Below the pieces are notes generated by a model, which was not told the DNA's origin, searched no databases, and was given only the letters and a program-made list of their open reading frames with translations. The translations under genes were made by a program, and so were the position numbers. Positions 1-9,400 of a stretch of 64,000 bases of DNA are shown here, piece by piece. This stretch comes from Hymenobacter cheonanensis. Its GTDB lineage: Bacteria; Bacteroidota; Bacteroidia; Cytophagales; Hymenobacteraceae. Each line of letters opens with the position of its first letter. The stretch's first letter is position 1. The stretch lies in assembly GCF_030581075.1 (NCBI RefSeq), contig NZ_JAUQSW010000001.1, positions 682,001-746,000 of the forward strand. Direction: 5' to 3'.

Positions 1-1
1 G

Positions 2-430
2 CTGCTGCTCGACGTGCCGGCCGAGCGGCTGGCCCTCATCGGCGAGCTGCGCCGCCGGGGGCACGCCACGGCGCTGCTCTCAAATACCAACGCGCTGCAC
101 ATTGCCGAAATAAACCGTCGGCTAGCCCGGCAGTACGGCTTTAAGCAGGGCATTGCCGACTGCCTCGACCGCGTGTTTTATTCGCAGGAAGTGGGCCATC
201 GCAAGCCCGGCGAAGAGATATTTCTCCATGCGCTGCGCGAAATGAACTGGCAGCCCGCCGACACGTTGTTTATTGAAGACAGCCCGCAGCACATTGCGAC
301 GGCCCGCCGGCTGGGGCTGCGGGTGCTGCACCTGGCCCCGCCCCTCACCCTCACTACCGCGCTGCCCGAGGCACTGCGCATTTTTCCCCGCGAATACCCT
401 GAACCCCTCGCCCCCACTCCCACCACCTGA
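2..430 (+). CDS. HAD-superfamily hydrolase (subfamily IA), C-terminal part
   Basis: The gene enters from the left edge, so its N-terminus and first catalytic Asp motif are outside the window. The visible frame starts LLLDVPAER and contains a SNTN segment (HAD motif II position), a GHRKPGEEIF segment carrying the motif III lysine, and FIEDSP, the acidic motif IV that holds Mg2+. This order is typical of HAD-IA phosphatases of the YigB or phosphoglycolate-phosphatase type, which dephosphorylate small metabolites in the cytoplasm; the substrate cannot be told from sequence. The stop lies about 110 bases before the best start of the following membrane protease on the same strand, so the two may be co-transcribed. 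Confidence 0.85.
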   Translation: MLLDVPAERLALIGELRRRGHATALLSNTNALHIAEINRRLARQYGFKQGIADCLDRVFYSQEVGHRKPGEEIFLHALREMNWQPADTLFIEDSPQHIATARRLGLRVLHLAPPLTLTTALPEALRIFPREYPEPLAPTPTT

Positions 431-542
431 GCCCAGCGCCGAGGAGCCGCTGCTGAGCTGGCCCGCCGATGCCGCAGCCGAGCCCGCGCCCACCCGCCGG
501 GCCTGGGCGCAGCGCCTGTTTCGGCGCTACGAGCGGCCGCCC

Positions 543-1640
543 ATGCGGCCGGCCTACCGCTACGCGCTGCACCTGGGCCTGTTCTTGGCCACCCTTATTA
601 CCACTACCCTGGCCGGTGTGCAGCTGGTGCGCAGTGGGCCGGTTGACTGGCTGGCGCTCGATGTGCTGGGCCTGCCCGCCGCCGAGCGGCTGGCCCAATT
701 GGGCTGGGGCGCGCTGTATGCGGGGCCGTTTGTGGGGGTGCTGGCGGTGCACGAGTTTGGGCACTACTTTGTGGCGCGCTACAATAAGGTGCGCACGTCG
801 CTGCCCTATTTTTTGCCCATGCCGTTTGGGTTAGGCACGTTTGGGGCAGTTATCCGGATAAAGGAGCGGATATTTTCGCGGCGCGAGTTTTTTGATATCG
901 GCCTGGCCGGGCCGCTGGCGGGGCTAGTGGTGGCGGTGCCGCTGCTCATTTATGGCTTTCGCACCCTGCCCGACCAAGCCGAGTACCTGCTCGTGACCAC
1001 CCGCAGCCTGGCCCGCTACCCGGCGCCCGAGTTTACGCTGGCCCAGCCGCTGCTCTACCGTTGGCTCGAGCACCTCTTCGCCGACCCGCACCGCCTGCCG
1101 CCCCCCAACCTGCTGCTGCGCTACCCGCTGCTGGTGGCCGGCGAATTCAGCTTGTTTTTTACCTCCCTCAACCTGCTGCCCATCGGCCAGCTCGATGGCG
1201 GGCACATTTTGTACGGGCTGCTGGGGCCGCGCCGGGCGGGGAGGCTGTCGGCGGCGCTGTTTGTGGCGTTTATTTTTTATGCCGGGCTAGGGTTGTTTTC
1301 GCTACGCAGCGGCTGGGAAACCTGGCTCTATGGCGGCGTGCCCTACGCGCTGTACCTAGGGGTTGTTTTCTGGAAAATCTTGCCCCGCTGGCAGTGGGGG
1401 CTGGCCGTAGGCGCCGTAGTGTGGCTGGCCCAGCTGGCCGTGGCCACGGCCTGGCCGGGCACGCTGGGCCAGCCGGGCTGGCTGGTGTTTGGGCTGTTGC
1501 TGGGGCGGCTCTCGGGCATCTACCACCCGGCCGCGCCCGACGACCGGCCCCTGAGCCCCGGCCGCCGCGTGCTGGGCTGGGTGATGGTGGGGCTGTTTAT
1601 TTTGTGCTTCTCGTCGTCGCCGCTCGAACTGCTACGCTAG
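543..1640 (+). CDS. Site-2 protease family (M50) membrane metalloprotease
   Basis: A polytopic membrane protein of about 365 residues with the zinc motif HEFGH at residues 70-74 and the second M50 signature GQLDGGH near residue 215, both in hydrophobic segments. Family members cut membrane-embedded substrates; this one lacks PDZ domains, so it is the short soluble-domain-free type and its substrate is unknown. The open frame extends upstream to 273, but that part is an out-of-frame reading of the HAD gene. ATG 543 is the first conventional start after the HAD stop. In-frame residues just before it (AWAQRLFRRYERPP) look protein-like, so a non-standard earlier start is possible. The C-terminal half has further hydrophobic helices. 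Confidence 0.85.
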   Translation: MRPAYRYALHLGLFLATLITTTLAGVQLVRSGPVDWLALDVLGLPAAERLAQLGWGALYAGPFVGVLAVHEFGHYFVARYNKVRTSLPYFLPMPFGLGTFGAVIRIKERIFSRREFFDIGLAGPLAGLVVAVPLLIYGFRTLPDQAEYLLVTTRSLARYPAPEFTLAQPLLYRWLEHLFADPHRLPPPNLLLRYPLLVAGEFSLFFTSLNLLPIGQLDGGHILYGLLGPRRAGRLSAALFVAFIFYAGLGLFSLRSGWETWLYGGVPYALYLGVVFWKILPRWQWGLAVGAVVWLAQLAVATAWPGTLGQPGWLVFGLLLGRLSGIYHPAAPDDRPLSPGRRVLGWVMVGLFILCFSSSPLELLR

Positions 1641-1658
1641 AGAACAGGAAGGTTATTT

Positions 1659-2312
1659 ATGGAGTTCAAGCAAAGTCAACTTACCCGCTCTACCCAGTTT
1701 GCGCTGCGCAAAGACGGCTTCTTCGTGAGCCAGCGCGATGGCCGGGGGGCGGTCGATATCGCCGTTGAGATTCCCTACGAGGAAGTATTGCCCATTCAGA
1801 TAGAATACCGCACCCACCTGCCGGGCAAGCGCCTGCGCTGGCTGGCAGTGTGCCTGCTGTGGCTGGTGGGCAATGCCGCTCGCCTGCAGTATGATGTTGG
1901 CTACCAGGGCGGCCGGGGCCTGCCCGAGAATTTCTGGGTCTACGTGGGCAGCGCGCTGGCCGGGCTGGGCCTGGTGCTACTCTACGCCTGGCAAAACTGG
2001 TGGCACCAGACTATTTTGCACATGGCCCATTTGCGCGTGGTGCTTGCCGACCACCCCCGCGACCGCCGCCAGCTGCGCGCCTTCCTCAAACAGCTGGAGA
2101 AGCATACCAAAACCTACCTGCGCCGCGAGTACGCGCCCATTAACCCGCTAGGCCTCATCGAGCCGCAGCTGCGCCGCCTGGCCTGGCTGCACGAGCTGGC
2201 CGTGCTCGACACGCCCGAGGCCCAGGCGCTGGCCACGCGCCTCACCGGCCGCCTGCCCGGCCGGGGCTTCAAAAGCATGGGCCAGAAGCTGGAGGCGCCT
2301 TATGTGAATTAG
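1659..2312 (+). CDS. Conserved hypothetical membrane protein
   Basis: 217 residues beginning MEFKQSQLTR. The N-terminal 50 residues are soluble; two hydrophobic helices follow (around residues 58-74 and 93-110), then a charged, Arg-rich cytoplasmic tail with helices suited to coiled-coil or protein contacts. It starts 18 bases after the M50 protease stop on the same strand, so co-transcription is likely and a role linked to that protease is possible. I do not recognise a family. Codon use matches the surrounding genes. Confidence 0.75.
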   Translation: MEFKQSQLTRSTQFALRKDGFFVSQRDGRGAVDIAVEIPYEEVLPIQIEYRTHLPGKRLRWLAVCLLWLVGNAARLQYDVGYQGGRGLPENFWVYVGSALAGLGLVLLYAWQNWWHQTILHMAHLRVVLADHPRDRRQLRAFLKQLEKHTKTYLRREYAPINPLGLIEPQLRRLAWLHELAVLDTPEAQALATRLTGRLPGRGFKSMGQKLEAPYVN

Positions 2313-2439
2313 GAAGTTAGAAGGAGGAGTATAAAATCAGTCGTTTTCACTGCTTAATTCCTCCTTCAATTCATAAGCCCGGCCATAACCCGGCGGGTTG
2401 GCTTACGCGTATTACTAGGGCACTTTTTCCACCCTAGCC

Positions 2440-2790
2440 ATGCGCATTACGCTGAATAAAGCCGCCGTTACGTTTGCCAAAGACCTCATTGAAAGCGGCA
2501 AAATCAAGAACGACCAGGGCCACTGGGGCCAGCACAATCCTGGCTCGACTGAGGAAAACGCTTACCTGCAAAAGCACGAAATCGACGAATATGCCAAGTG
2601 GCACCTCGGCGAGGACAAAAGCCAGGGCGAGGACAACAAAGGCCGTTATAAATTTCCCTACGGCGACTTCAAAACGGTACACCGCGACGGGCTCATCGCG
2701 GCCAAGGAGCGCGCCGCCCAGCAAGGCTACCACGATATCGAAAAAGCCGCCGACGAGCTGTTAGGGGTTTTAGAAAAGAAGGCTGCTTAA
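2440..2790 (+). CDS. Small conserved hypothetical protein (116 aa)
   Basis: A soluble, highly charged protein with the segments KWHLGED, GRYKFPYGDF and AADELL. From memory, near-identical short proteins with a KWHLGxD...KGRYKFPYGDF core occur in many bacteria and some fungi without a known function, so this is a real conserved gene, not a chance frame. There is no signal peptide or membrane segment. It lies alone, 127 bases after the previous gene; a short region with an imperfect GAAGGAGGA/TCCTCCTTC pairing precedes it. ATG 2440 is the natural start and gives the usual family length. Confidence 0.8.
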   Translation: MRITLNKAAVTFAKDLIESGKIKNDQGHWGQHNPGSTEENAYLQKHEIDEYAKWHLGEDKSQGEDNKGRYKFPYGDFKTVHRDGLIAAKERAAQQGYHDIEKAADELLGVLEKKAA

Positions 2791-2875
2791 CAACCTGTGG
2801 GAGAAGGACTAGGCATGGTTGGCGGCTAGCTTCACGGCTATTATTTTAGCCCAGCCACTTTACCCCTAGCCGCCT

Positions 2876-3712
2876 ATGCAGCCTACTTTCCTCTCCCTAC
2901 CCTCGGGCGTTACGCTAGCTACCTATGAGGCCGGCGACCCGGCCGGCACGCCAGTCATTTTCGTGCACGGCAACTCACTGGCGGCCAGCATATTCATTCG
3001 CCAATTTGAGGCTCCTGAGCTACAGCACTTGCGGCTGCTGGCCTTGGACCTACCAGGCTGCGGCGCCTCGCCGTGGGCACCAGCCCACTACTACCCCCGG
3101 CAGTTGCAAGCGGTACTATGCGAGGCCACACGAGCACTGAGTGCGGCAGCACCCGTGCTGGTGGGCCATTCCTACGGCGGCCACCTGGCCCTTGATGCCA
3201 TGCCCCAACTGCCGGGGCTGCGCGGAGTGCTGGCCGTGGGTACGCCACCAGTAAAAGTACCCGACAGCCTGAGCGCCGCCTTTGCTTTTGACGAGCGCGG
3301 GCTGTTATTTTACCAACAGGAAGTGAGTGAAACCGACTTAACTATTATGTGTACCCACTGCTTGGGGCCACAGGCCACGGCTGGGGCACGGGCGGTAGTA
3401 TCCGCAGCCCTGCATCAAGCAGATGGCCGGTTTCGCGCCGCGCTAGGGGCGGCGCTGGCCGCCGGCGGCGAGATTCCAGACGAGTTGGCTATTATTCGGG
3501 ATACGCCAGTGCTGCTGGCTTTTGCGGCGGGAGAGGCCGACCAGCTACTGCACTTCAATTATTTTGATACCCTAGCCGCTCCCAGCCGCTGGGGGGTGCC
3601 CTTGCACCTGGTGCCGGCCGCGGGTCACACGCCCTTCCTAGAAAATTCAGCCGCGTTCAACGACCTGCTGCTGCGCTTTGTGGCAGCTACGCCGCCGCGC
3701 TCTGCCCTATAG
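2876..3712 (+). CDS. Alpha/beta hydrolase
   Basis: 278 residues with the fold's landmarks in order: oxyanion-hole HGNS near residue 32, nucleophile elbow GHSYGG around residue 98, and the C-terminal catalytic histidine in GHTPFLE around residue 250. The acid is probably the Asp in GEADQLL shortly before. No signal peptide, so cytoplasmic. Substrate cannot be predicted: the family includes esterases, haloperoxidase-like enzymes and epoxide hydrolases. Its last six bases overlap the end of the convergent PAS-LuxR gene on the other strand. Confidence 0.85.
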   Translation: MQPTFLSLPSGVTLATYEAGDPAGTPVIFVHGNSLAASIFIRQFEAPELQHLRLLALDLPGCGASPWAPAHYYPRQLQAVLCEATRALSAAAPVLVGHSYGGHLALDAMPQLPGLRGVLAVGTPPVKVPDSLSAAFAFDERGLLFYQQEVSETDLTIMCTHCLGPQATAGARAVVSAALHQADGRFRAALGAALAAGGEIPDELAIIRDTPVLLAFAAGEADQLLHFNYFDTLAAPSRWGVPLHLVPAAGHTPFLENSAAFNDLLLRFVAATPPRSAL

Positions 3713-4456
3713 CAGCCGCAGTAGCTCGGGTAAGTCGCGGCTGTTAGCTTTGCGTTTTATGTTGCGGCGGTGCGTATTCACGGTATGCACGCTCACAAAG
3801 AGCTCGTCGGCAATCTGCTGGCTGCTGCGGCCGGCTAGCACGCGCTTCAGCACAGCTTGCTCGCGGCGGCTCAGGGTTTCGCCGGGCGGGCACAGTTCCT
3901 GCTCCAGGCGGCGCTGCAGGCGCTCGTCGGTACAGTGAAAAGTTACTTCGTCGGTGTGCTTATGGGCCGTGATGTCAGTGTAGATACTGGCAATCACCAG
4001 CACGTTGCCCTTTTCATCGGCGTAAAGACCGTAGTTCTGGCGCAGGATGCGTATGTAGTGCCCGCGCTGGTGGCGCAGGCGGTAGGCTGTGCTGAATACC
4101 TGCCCCAGCGTTTCGGCCTTATAGCGCCCCGCGTACTCGGCCGAGAGCATAGTGGCCCGGCCTACCAGCGCGGCGTCGGCGGGGTGAATCTGCTTGTAAA
4201 AGTGCTCCAGGTTGAACTCATCAGCGGGGTAGCCAAGTACCCGCTCGATGCCCGCACTCACGAACACGGGCTGCTGAGCACGCACGTCATAGATGAAAAC
4301 GAACTGATTGAGCAGCATCTGGCGCGCTAAATCGCGCACGGCCTCGGCGGTCACCTGCACCGGCGCCGCGGCGTCGCCGTCAGGATAAATGGTGCGCCAC
4401 ACACGGCGTACACCAGTAAGCTCGGGAGTAAGGGGAGTGCTTTGTGGCATGAGCAT
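3707..4456 (-). CDS. PAS domain LuxR-type transcriptional regulator
   Basis: 249 residues. Residues about 45-160 resemble a PAS fold, with the PAC-like stretch YRLRHQRGHYIRILRQ. The C-terminus (about 188-249) is a LuxR/GerE helix-turn-helix with LSRREQAVL, QQIADELFVS and HTVNTHRRNI. It would sense a signal through the PAS domain and bind DNA without a phospho-acceptor receiver domain. No histidine kinase is adjacent. The 199 bases upstream, before the cysteine-synthase-like gene on the same strand, contain only a chance 60-codon frame on the opposite strand. It converges with, and overlaps by six bases, the alpha/beta hydrolase. Confidence 0.85.
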   Translation of the reverse strand: MLMPQSTPLTPELTGVRRVWRTIYPDGDAAAPVQVTAEAVRDLARQMLLNQFVFIYDVRAQQPVFVSAGIERVLGYPADEFNLEHFYKQIHPADAALVGRATMLSAEYAGRYKAETLGQVFSTAYRLRHQRGHYIRILRQNYGLYADEKGNVLVIASIYTDITAHKHTDEVTFHCTDERLQRRLEQELCPPGETLSRREQAVLKRVLAGRSSQQIADELFVSVHTVNTHRRNIKRKANSRDLPELLRLL

Positions 4457-4655
4457 TATTTGTGAATCGTCAAATCTGGCAACTCTTAACCACTCTCCGC
4501 TCCCCCACCTATAGTCCTGCTATTGTCACAATTTTGCTAACTGATGAATTTGTACTATCCAGTTGGCTCAACGCCGCTCCGGCATCCGATACTGAACTAA
4601 ATAACGCGACCAAAACTTCAATCTACGCTTTGCAAAATACGTAATTAGCGCGGGT

Positions 4656-5597
4656 TCAATCAAACAAGCCGCTTGATAGGTATTTTAATCCTGAGTCACA
4701 GGCCACGGTGACTACTGCATGGCCGGGACCTAGTTCTTTGCCGAGCGCGATGGCCGCTGACACGTTCAGCCCGCTCGACGTTCCGGCTAGTATTCCTTCC
4801 TCCGAGGCTAATAATTTAGCTAGCCGGCGGGCCTCCGCCTCCTCTACTACTCGCACGGCATCGTAGGCTGCCTGCTTTAACAGAGGCGGCACAAACCCTA
4901 CCCCAATGCCGTCCACTTTATGGCTGCCCGGTATTCCTTGGGCTAGCAACGCTGCCGAAGCCGGTTCCAGCACAACTACTTGCGTGGCAGGATTAGCTTG
5001 CTTTAACTCCTGGGATACGCCCGTCAGCATACCCGCCGTTCCGACGCCCGCGCAAAACACATTTATAGGTTGGTTAATTTGAGCAAGGATTTCTTTTCCC
5101 ATTTCCCTAAAACCTGCTAAGGCATCCGTATTTTCAAATTGCTTTGTCCAATAGAAGCCTTCCTGCGTACTTAATTTTTGCACATGCTTAATCATTCTAG
5201 GAATTAAATCGGGCGTAATTCCTCTTCCTTCGTTGGATAACAATTCTACTTCCGCACCAAACAAGCGCATGGCTTGCAGTTTCTCTTTCGCAAAGGCATC
5301 CGACGAAATGGCTTTGAAACGGTATCCTTTCGCACTGCATACAAAAGCCAGAGAAGTACCGGTATTGCCCGCCGTACATTCCACAACGGTCATTCCCGGC
5401 TTCAGGACTCCTCTCTTTTCTGCCTCCTCAATAATTGCCAACACCATGCGGTCTTTATAGGAACCGGTAGGATTCAGGTATTCCAATTTTACGTAAATAT
5501 CCGCACAATCATCGGGCACTATTTTTTCTAATTTTACCATCGGCGTATTCCCAATGGCACTGATAATATCGTTTTTCGAAGTGACGGAGGTGCGCAT
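4656..5597 (-). CDS. Cysteine synthase family PLP-dependent enzyme
   Basis: 313 residues, the usual size for O-acetylserine sulfhydrylase-like enzymes. The PLP lysine is K48 in GSYKDR, followed by the substrate loop TAGNTGTS and the phosphate-binding loop GVGTAGM, with GTSSG near the end. Family members exchange the O-acetyl group of O-acetylserine for sulfide or form cystathionine-like products; the exact substrate is uncertain, since the lysine motif is SYKDR rather than the SVKDR of classic CysK. Its codons are noticeably AT-richer than those of neighbouring genes, hinting at acquisition by transfer. Start is ATG 5597. Confidence 0.85.
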   Translation of the reverse strand: MRTSVTSKNDIISAIGNTPMVKLEKIVPDDCADIYVKLEYLNPTGSYKDRMVLAIIEEAEKRGVLKPGMTVVECTAGNTGTSLAFVCSAKGYRFKAISSDAFAKEKLQAMRLFGAEVELLSNEGRGITPDLIPRMIKHVQKLSTQEGFYWTKQFENTDALAGFREMGKEILAQINQPINVFCAGVGTAGMLTGVSQELKQANPATQVVVLEPASAALLAQGIPGSHKVDGIGVGFVPPLLKQAAYDAVRVVEEAEARRLAKLLASEEGILAGTSSGLNVSAAIALGKELGPGHAVVTVACDSGLKYLSSGLFD

Positions 5598-5642
5598 GGT
5601 TTCGTACTGGCTGGTGGGTGGGTGGCTGAGTTTATCAGAATG

Positions 5643-5674
5643 GTCAGGCTAAGCTTATCGAAGCGTCTTTACCG
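5643..5674 (+). repeat. Solo left arm of the long-palindrome repeat family
   Basis: These 32 bases match the left arm of the element at 17335 with about six mismatches (shared core AGCTT..CGAAGC.TCTTTACCG). No matching right arm follows, so this is a decayed or half element. The rest of the 5598-5937 interval shows no gene I can support. Confidence 0.45.
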
Positions 5675-5937
5675 CTTCGTTTGAGTAGTTTGAGCTGATA
5701 CTTGGCTAGCTCAAACAGCTTGCGAGGCTTCCTAAAAAGCGCGGACAACTGCTAGGCAAAAGAACTAGCAGCGAATGAAATTACAGGTTGGTTAACACCA
5801 TGCGCGGGCGAGGCGCCTCACCCCCCGGCTCCTTCTCCGATTAAGGGCAAATGGCCTGCCGTTGGCACTGGCTTTAAGGGTAGCGCGCGGCCTCGGCCAC
5901 GGCGCTACCGGAAAGCGCCACGACTGAAATAAAGTGG

Positions 5938-6129
5938 TCAGTGAAAAGCCACTGTAGCCGGCAGCACCCCCGGGTTGCGGATGGCAAACGAGAAATCGGC
6001 GCTGGGCTTGCGGCCAGCCGGAGGGGATGATGGCGTTTCAGTGTCTTTTTTACAGGCCGCTAGCCCCATCAGCAGCCCAAGCACCACCAGGCACCCGGGC
6101 CCCAGTTGTAGTCTGGAACGCTGGCTCAT
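5938..6129 (-). pseudogene. Truncated PKD-like lipoprotein fragment
   Basis: 63 codons. The N-terminus is a clear lipoprotein signal (hydrophobic VVLGLLMGLAA then Cys, followed by KKD). The segment ADFSFAIRNPGVLPATVAF resembles the first strands of a PKD-type domain, which normally continues for about 60 more residues, but the frame stops there. The bases after the stop read as a short strand-like peptide in another frame, so a deletion or frameshift probably removed the rest. It could alternatively be an intact mini-lipoprotein. It follows the gene at 6191 on the same strand. Confidence 0.45.
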
Positions 6130-6190
6130 ATCCTAAACAGCTAAGACAATGACCTAAATGCATCTGCACAGTAGGGTAAACTTAGTTGCC

Positions 6191-6463
6191 TCACAGGGAG
6201 GGCCTAGCCTGGCGAAGCGGCTGGCTGGGCCGCTCAGAAGCCGCCGCGCGGCGGCGGCGCAGGCGGCGCAGGCCATATGCCAAGCCGCTGGCCAGCAGCA
6301 GGCTGGTGCCGCCATCGAGCGGCACCGCGGTAGGAGCGTCGGGAGCTTGTGGGGTGGGGCCGCCCGTGCCGGGGGCCTGGGCGACCGCCCGGCCCGCGCC
6401 AGCCAGGGCCAGCGTAGCCAGCAGCACCCAGCGGCTAGCCATCGCAACACTTATCTTGCTCAT
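6191..6463 (-). CDS. Small secreted protein with PID-CTERM-like sorting tail
   Basis: 90 residues: a signal peptide (VLLATLALAGAGRAVAQ), a Pro/Thr-rich spacer, then a tripartite tail: the motif VPLDGG, a hydrophobic helix SLLLASGLAYGL and the basic cluster RRLRRRR. This architecture is that of exosortase or PEP-CTERM-type signals; in Bacteroidota a VPIDGG version is known as PID-CTERM. Such proteins are expected to be anchored and processed at the inner membrane. An unusual 18-residue extension follows the basic cluster. The start lies 31 bases after the stop of the giant T9SS gene, so both are probably one transcript. A second frame overlaps on the same strand but lacks these signals. Confidence 0.7.
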   Translation of the reverse strand: MSKISVAMASRWVLLATLALAGAGRAVAQAPGTGGPTPQAPDAPTAVPLDGGTSLLLASGLAYGLRRLRRRRAAASERPSQPLRQARPSL

Positions 6464-6493
6464 AAACAGTTTTTTGAATGAGAATAATGTTCC

Positions 6494-9400
6494 CTAGCGT
6501 ATGGTCAGACGCTGGGTAGGCAGCTGGGCCAGGGGCTGGGCACGCGCATCGCGCACACTCACACGCAGCAGGTAGATTCCACTGGCCAGGCCGGCCGTGG
6601 GCAGCGGCTGGCTGGCGGCCCCCTGGCGCACGGGCAGCGTATAGTGCCCCACCTGCCGCCCCACCGCATCGAGCAGCACCGCGTCGAGCGTAGTGGCTAG
6701 CCCAGGCAGGCCCGTGGCGCTGAGCGTGGTTTCGGCAGCGGCCGGATTGGGATAGAGGCTAACCAGCGCGCCGGCCAGCGCCGGGGCCGTGGCCAGGGGC
6801 CCGGCTGGCCGCAGCAGCAGCGCGAAGCGCCCAGCGGCAGGTGCGCCCGCCGCCACCGCAAACGAGTAGCTGGCCTGCTGGCTGAGATTAGTGAGCGTGC
6901 CGGTAAGGGCATCGCGCAGGTAGGGCGTAGCGGCGCCGGCCGAAGTCGTGAAGTTGGCCAGCTCGGTAGCGGTAAGCGTGTAGGTGCCGCCGGTCGGCAC
7001 GCTTAGCCACAGCGGCACTACCTCCTCGGCCGGGCCTAGCGGAGCGCGGCCATTGATGCTCAGGGGCTGGGCCGGGGCGTCGGTGCTGGCGCTGGCCAGG
7101 TAGTAGCCGCTGGGGTTAGCCAGCTTGCAGGCATCGAAGGCCCCGTCGAAGGCGGCCGTGGCCCCGACTTCGAGGTACACGAAGGTTTCGTCGAGGGCAG
7201 AGGCCGGGCTAGCGGGCAGGCTGCCGGCCCCCAGGCTCAGGCGCAGGCGGGGGCGCAGGTCGGCGGCGGTGCGCTGCAGGGCCGGCTGGCCGGCAAAGGT
7301 GATGGCGCGGTTGGCGTTGGTGAGCGCGACGCTACCCGTAGCGCCCGCCGTGCTGGCCCGCACAAAGAAGCCCTGCCCGGCCGGAATCAGCCCCGTGCCC
7401 GCCCCGATGCCGTTGACCAGCGAGCGGTACCGCCCCACGTAGGGCCCGGTGCTTTGATAGAGGTAGATGGCGGGCAGCACCCCCGTGAGCTGGCTCTCCG
7501 CCACCGTACCCCAGTCGAGCGGCGCCGGGTACGGGTTGCCCACCAGGTGCCAGCCCGCGTCGGCATCCGTGCCCCGCGTGAGGCCGCCGAGCGTTTGCGG
7601 GCCGGTGGTGAAAGTGCCCGTAAAATCGACTAGCTCGTTGTTGCCCAGCTCCACGGTGTACCCTCGGCCCACGGCCAGCGCATCGCTCAGGCTAGCTGGC
7701 GAATACCAACCCCGGTCGAAGGCGCTCAGGGTGGTAGCCGGCGAACTAGCCAGCCGGGTTTCATCGTAGCCAAACACCGTGGGGAAGGGCGTCACGGCCG
7801 TGGGCGTTGTGCTAGTATTATACTGCGTGTTGAGCGTGGGCGTGAATGTGCCGGTGGCGAGGTCGCCCACCGTGCTGCCCGTTACCGGGGCGCTGTAGTG
7901 GCGGTAACCGCTAATGCTGAGATTGCCGCTGGCGTCGATGTAGCGCTGCATGGTGCCGGTGCGGCCCTGCACTACGCCAGTGCCGCTGTTCACCACCAGG
8001 GCCGTGCCGCTGGCATCGGAAAGCAGCGTGAGAGCCTGGCCGTTGAGGTCGAGGTTGCCCGCCCCGGCTAGGGTCAATACCTGCTTCACCTGCACGGGCT
8101 GGGTCAGCGTTACGGTCTGGGGGCTACTAATCGTCAGGTTTAGGACCTGGCCAGGCAAGGCGTTGCCGGTTGCCTGCGCAGCCGTGCCATTGTAGAGGTA
8201 GCTGGCCGCCGCCGAGAAACTGCGGGGGCCGGTGGTTTGCACCGCCCCGGTACCGGCCGCGCTGCTGAGCCCGGCCGGGTCGCAGATGCCCAGCGTGGCC
8301 CCGGCCGCTACCGTAAAGCTGGCCGCGCCCGTCAGCGGCTGGCAGTTGGTGAGCAGCGTGCCGCTCACCGTCACGGCGCTGTTCACCGTGGTGCTGCCCG
8401 TGAGCTGGGCCACGCCGTTGCCGATAATGGTGATGGAATTGTAGGTGCCGGGCGGAATGAGAGTGGGGTTAGCCAGTGTACCAGTGCTGATGGTCAGGCT
8501 GGGGAGGCTGGCGGGTTGATTGAAGCGAATACTTATACTGTTGGCACTGTAGCAGGTGGCTATCAGGTCCAGGTCTCCATCCCCATCTACGTCGCCTAGG
8601 GCTACCCCGTAGGAATTAGCGCTCACGCCAGGGTCGGCCCCGGCCGTGAAGCTGCCGCTACCCGTGTTGAGCCGCACGCTCACTGTGCTGATGGTCTGGT
8701 TGGCCGCGAGCAGGTCCAGGTCGCCATCACCGTCCACGTCGCCTAAGGCAATATTGGTGGGGCCTCCACTCACAGCCACATCGGAGCCGCCCGAGAAGGT
8801 GCCGCTGCCCGTGTTAAGCCGCACGCTCACCGTACTGGCATTTGTATTAGCCGTGAGCAGGTCCAGGTCGCCGTCGCCATCCACGTCGCCCAGCACAAGT
8901 CTAAAGGGCAGCGCACCCAACGCCAGGTCCGACCCACCGCTGAAACTGCCGCTGCCATCGTTGAGGCGTATATTCACGCTGCTACTAGTAGTGTTGGCCG
9001 TGAGCAGGTCTAGGTCGCCATCACCGTCCACATCGCCTACTACTATGCTGGTTGGCGACCCGTTCATGCTCACCGTGGCGCTGCCCGAGAAGCCGCCGCT
9101 GCCATTGTTGAAGCGCACACTCACGGTGTTGCTGATGGGGTGGGCGCTGAGCAGGTCTAGGTCGCCGTCGCCGTCCACGTCGCCCACCGCCACACTATAA
9201 GGATTAGCCCCCACGACAAGGTCGGAGCCGCCCGAGAAGGTGCCGCTGCCCGTGTTAAGCCGCACGCTCACGGTGTTGGTATTGTAGCTGGTAGTCAGCA
9301 GGTCCAGGTCGCCGTCGCCGTCCACGTCGCCCAGCGCCGCACCAAATGGGCCAGCGCCAACGGCGTAGCTAGCCCCCCCGCTGAACGTACCATTGCCCGT

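Noticed and set aside
273..542. N-terminal extension of the M50 protease
   Set aside because: Most of it is the out-of-frame reading of the HAD gene, and no conventional start lies between that gene's stop and ATG 543.
4462..4644. 60-codon plus-strand frame between the regulator and cysteine-synthase-like genes
   Set aside because: No motif, unusual composition for a core gene, and it occupies the probable promoter region of the regulator.
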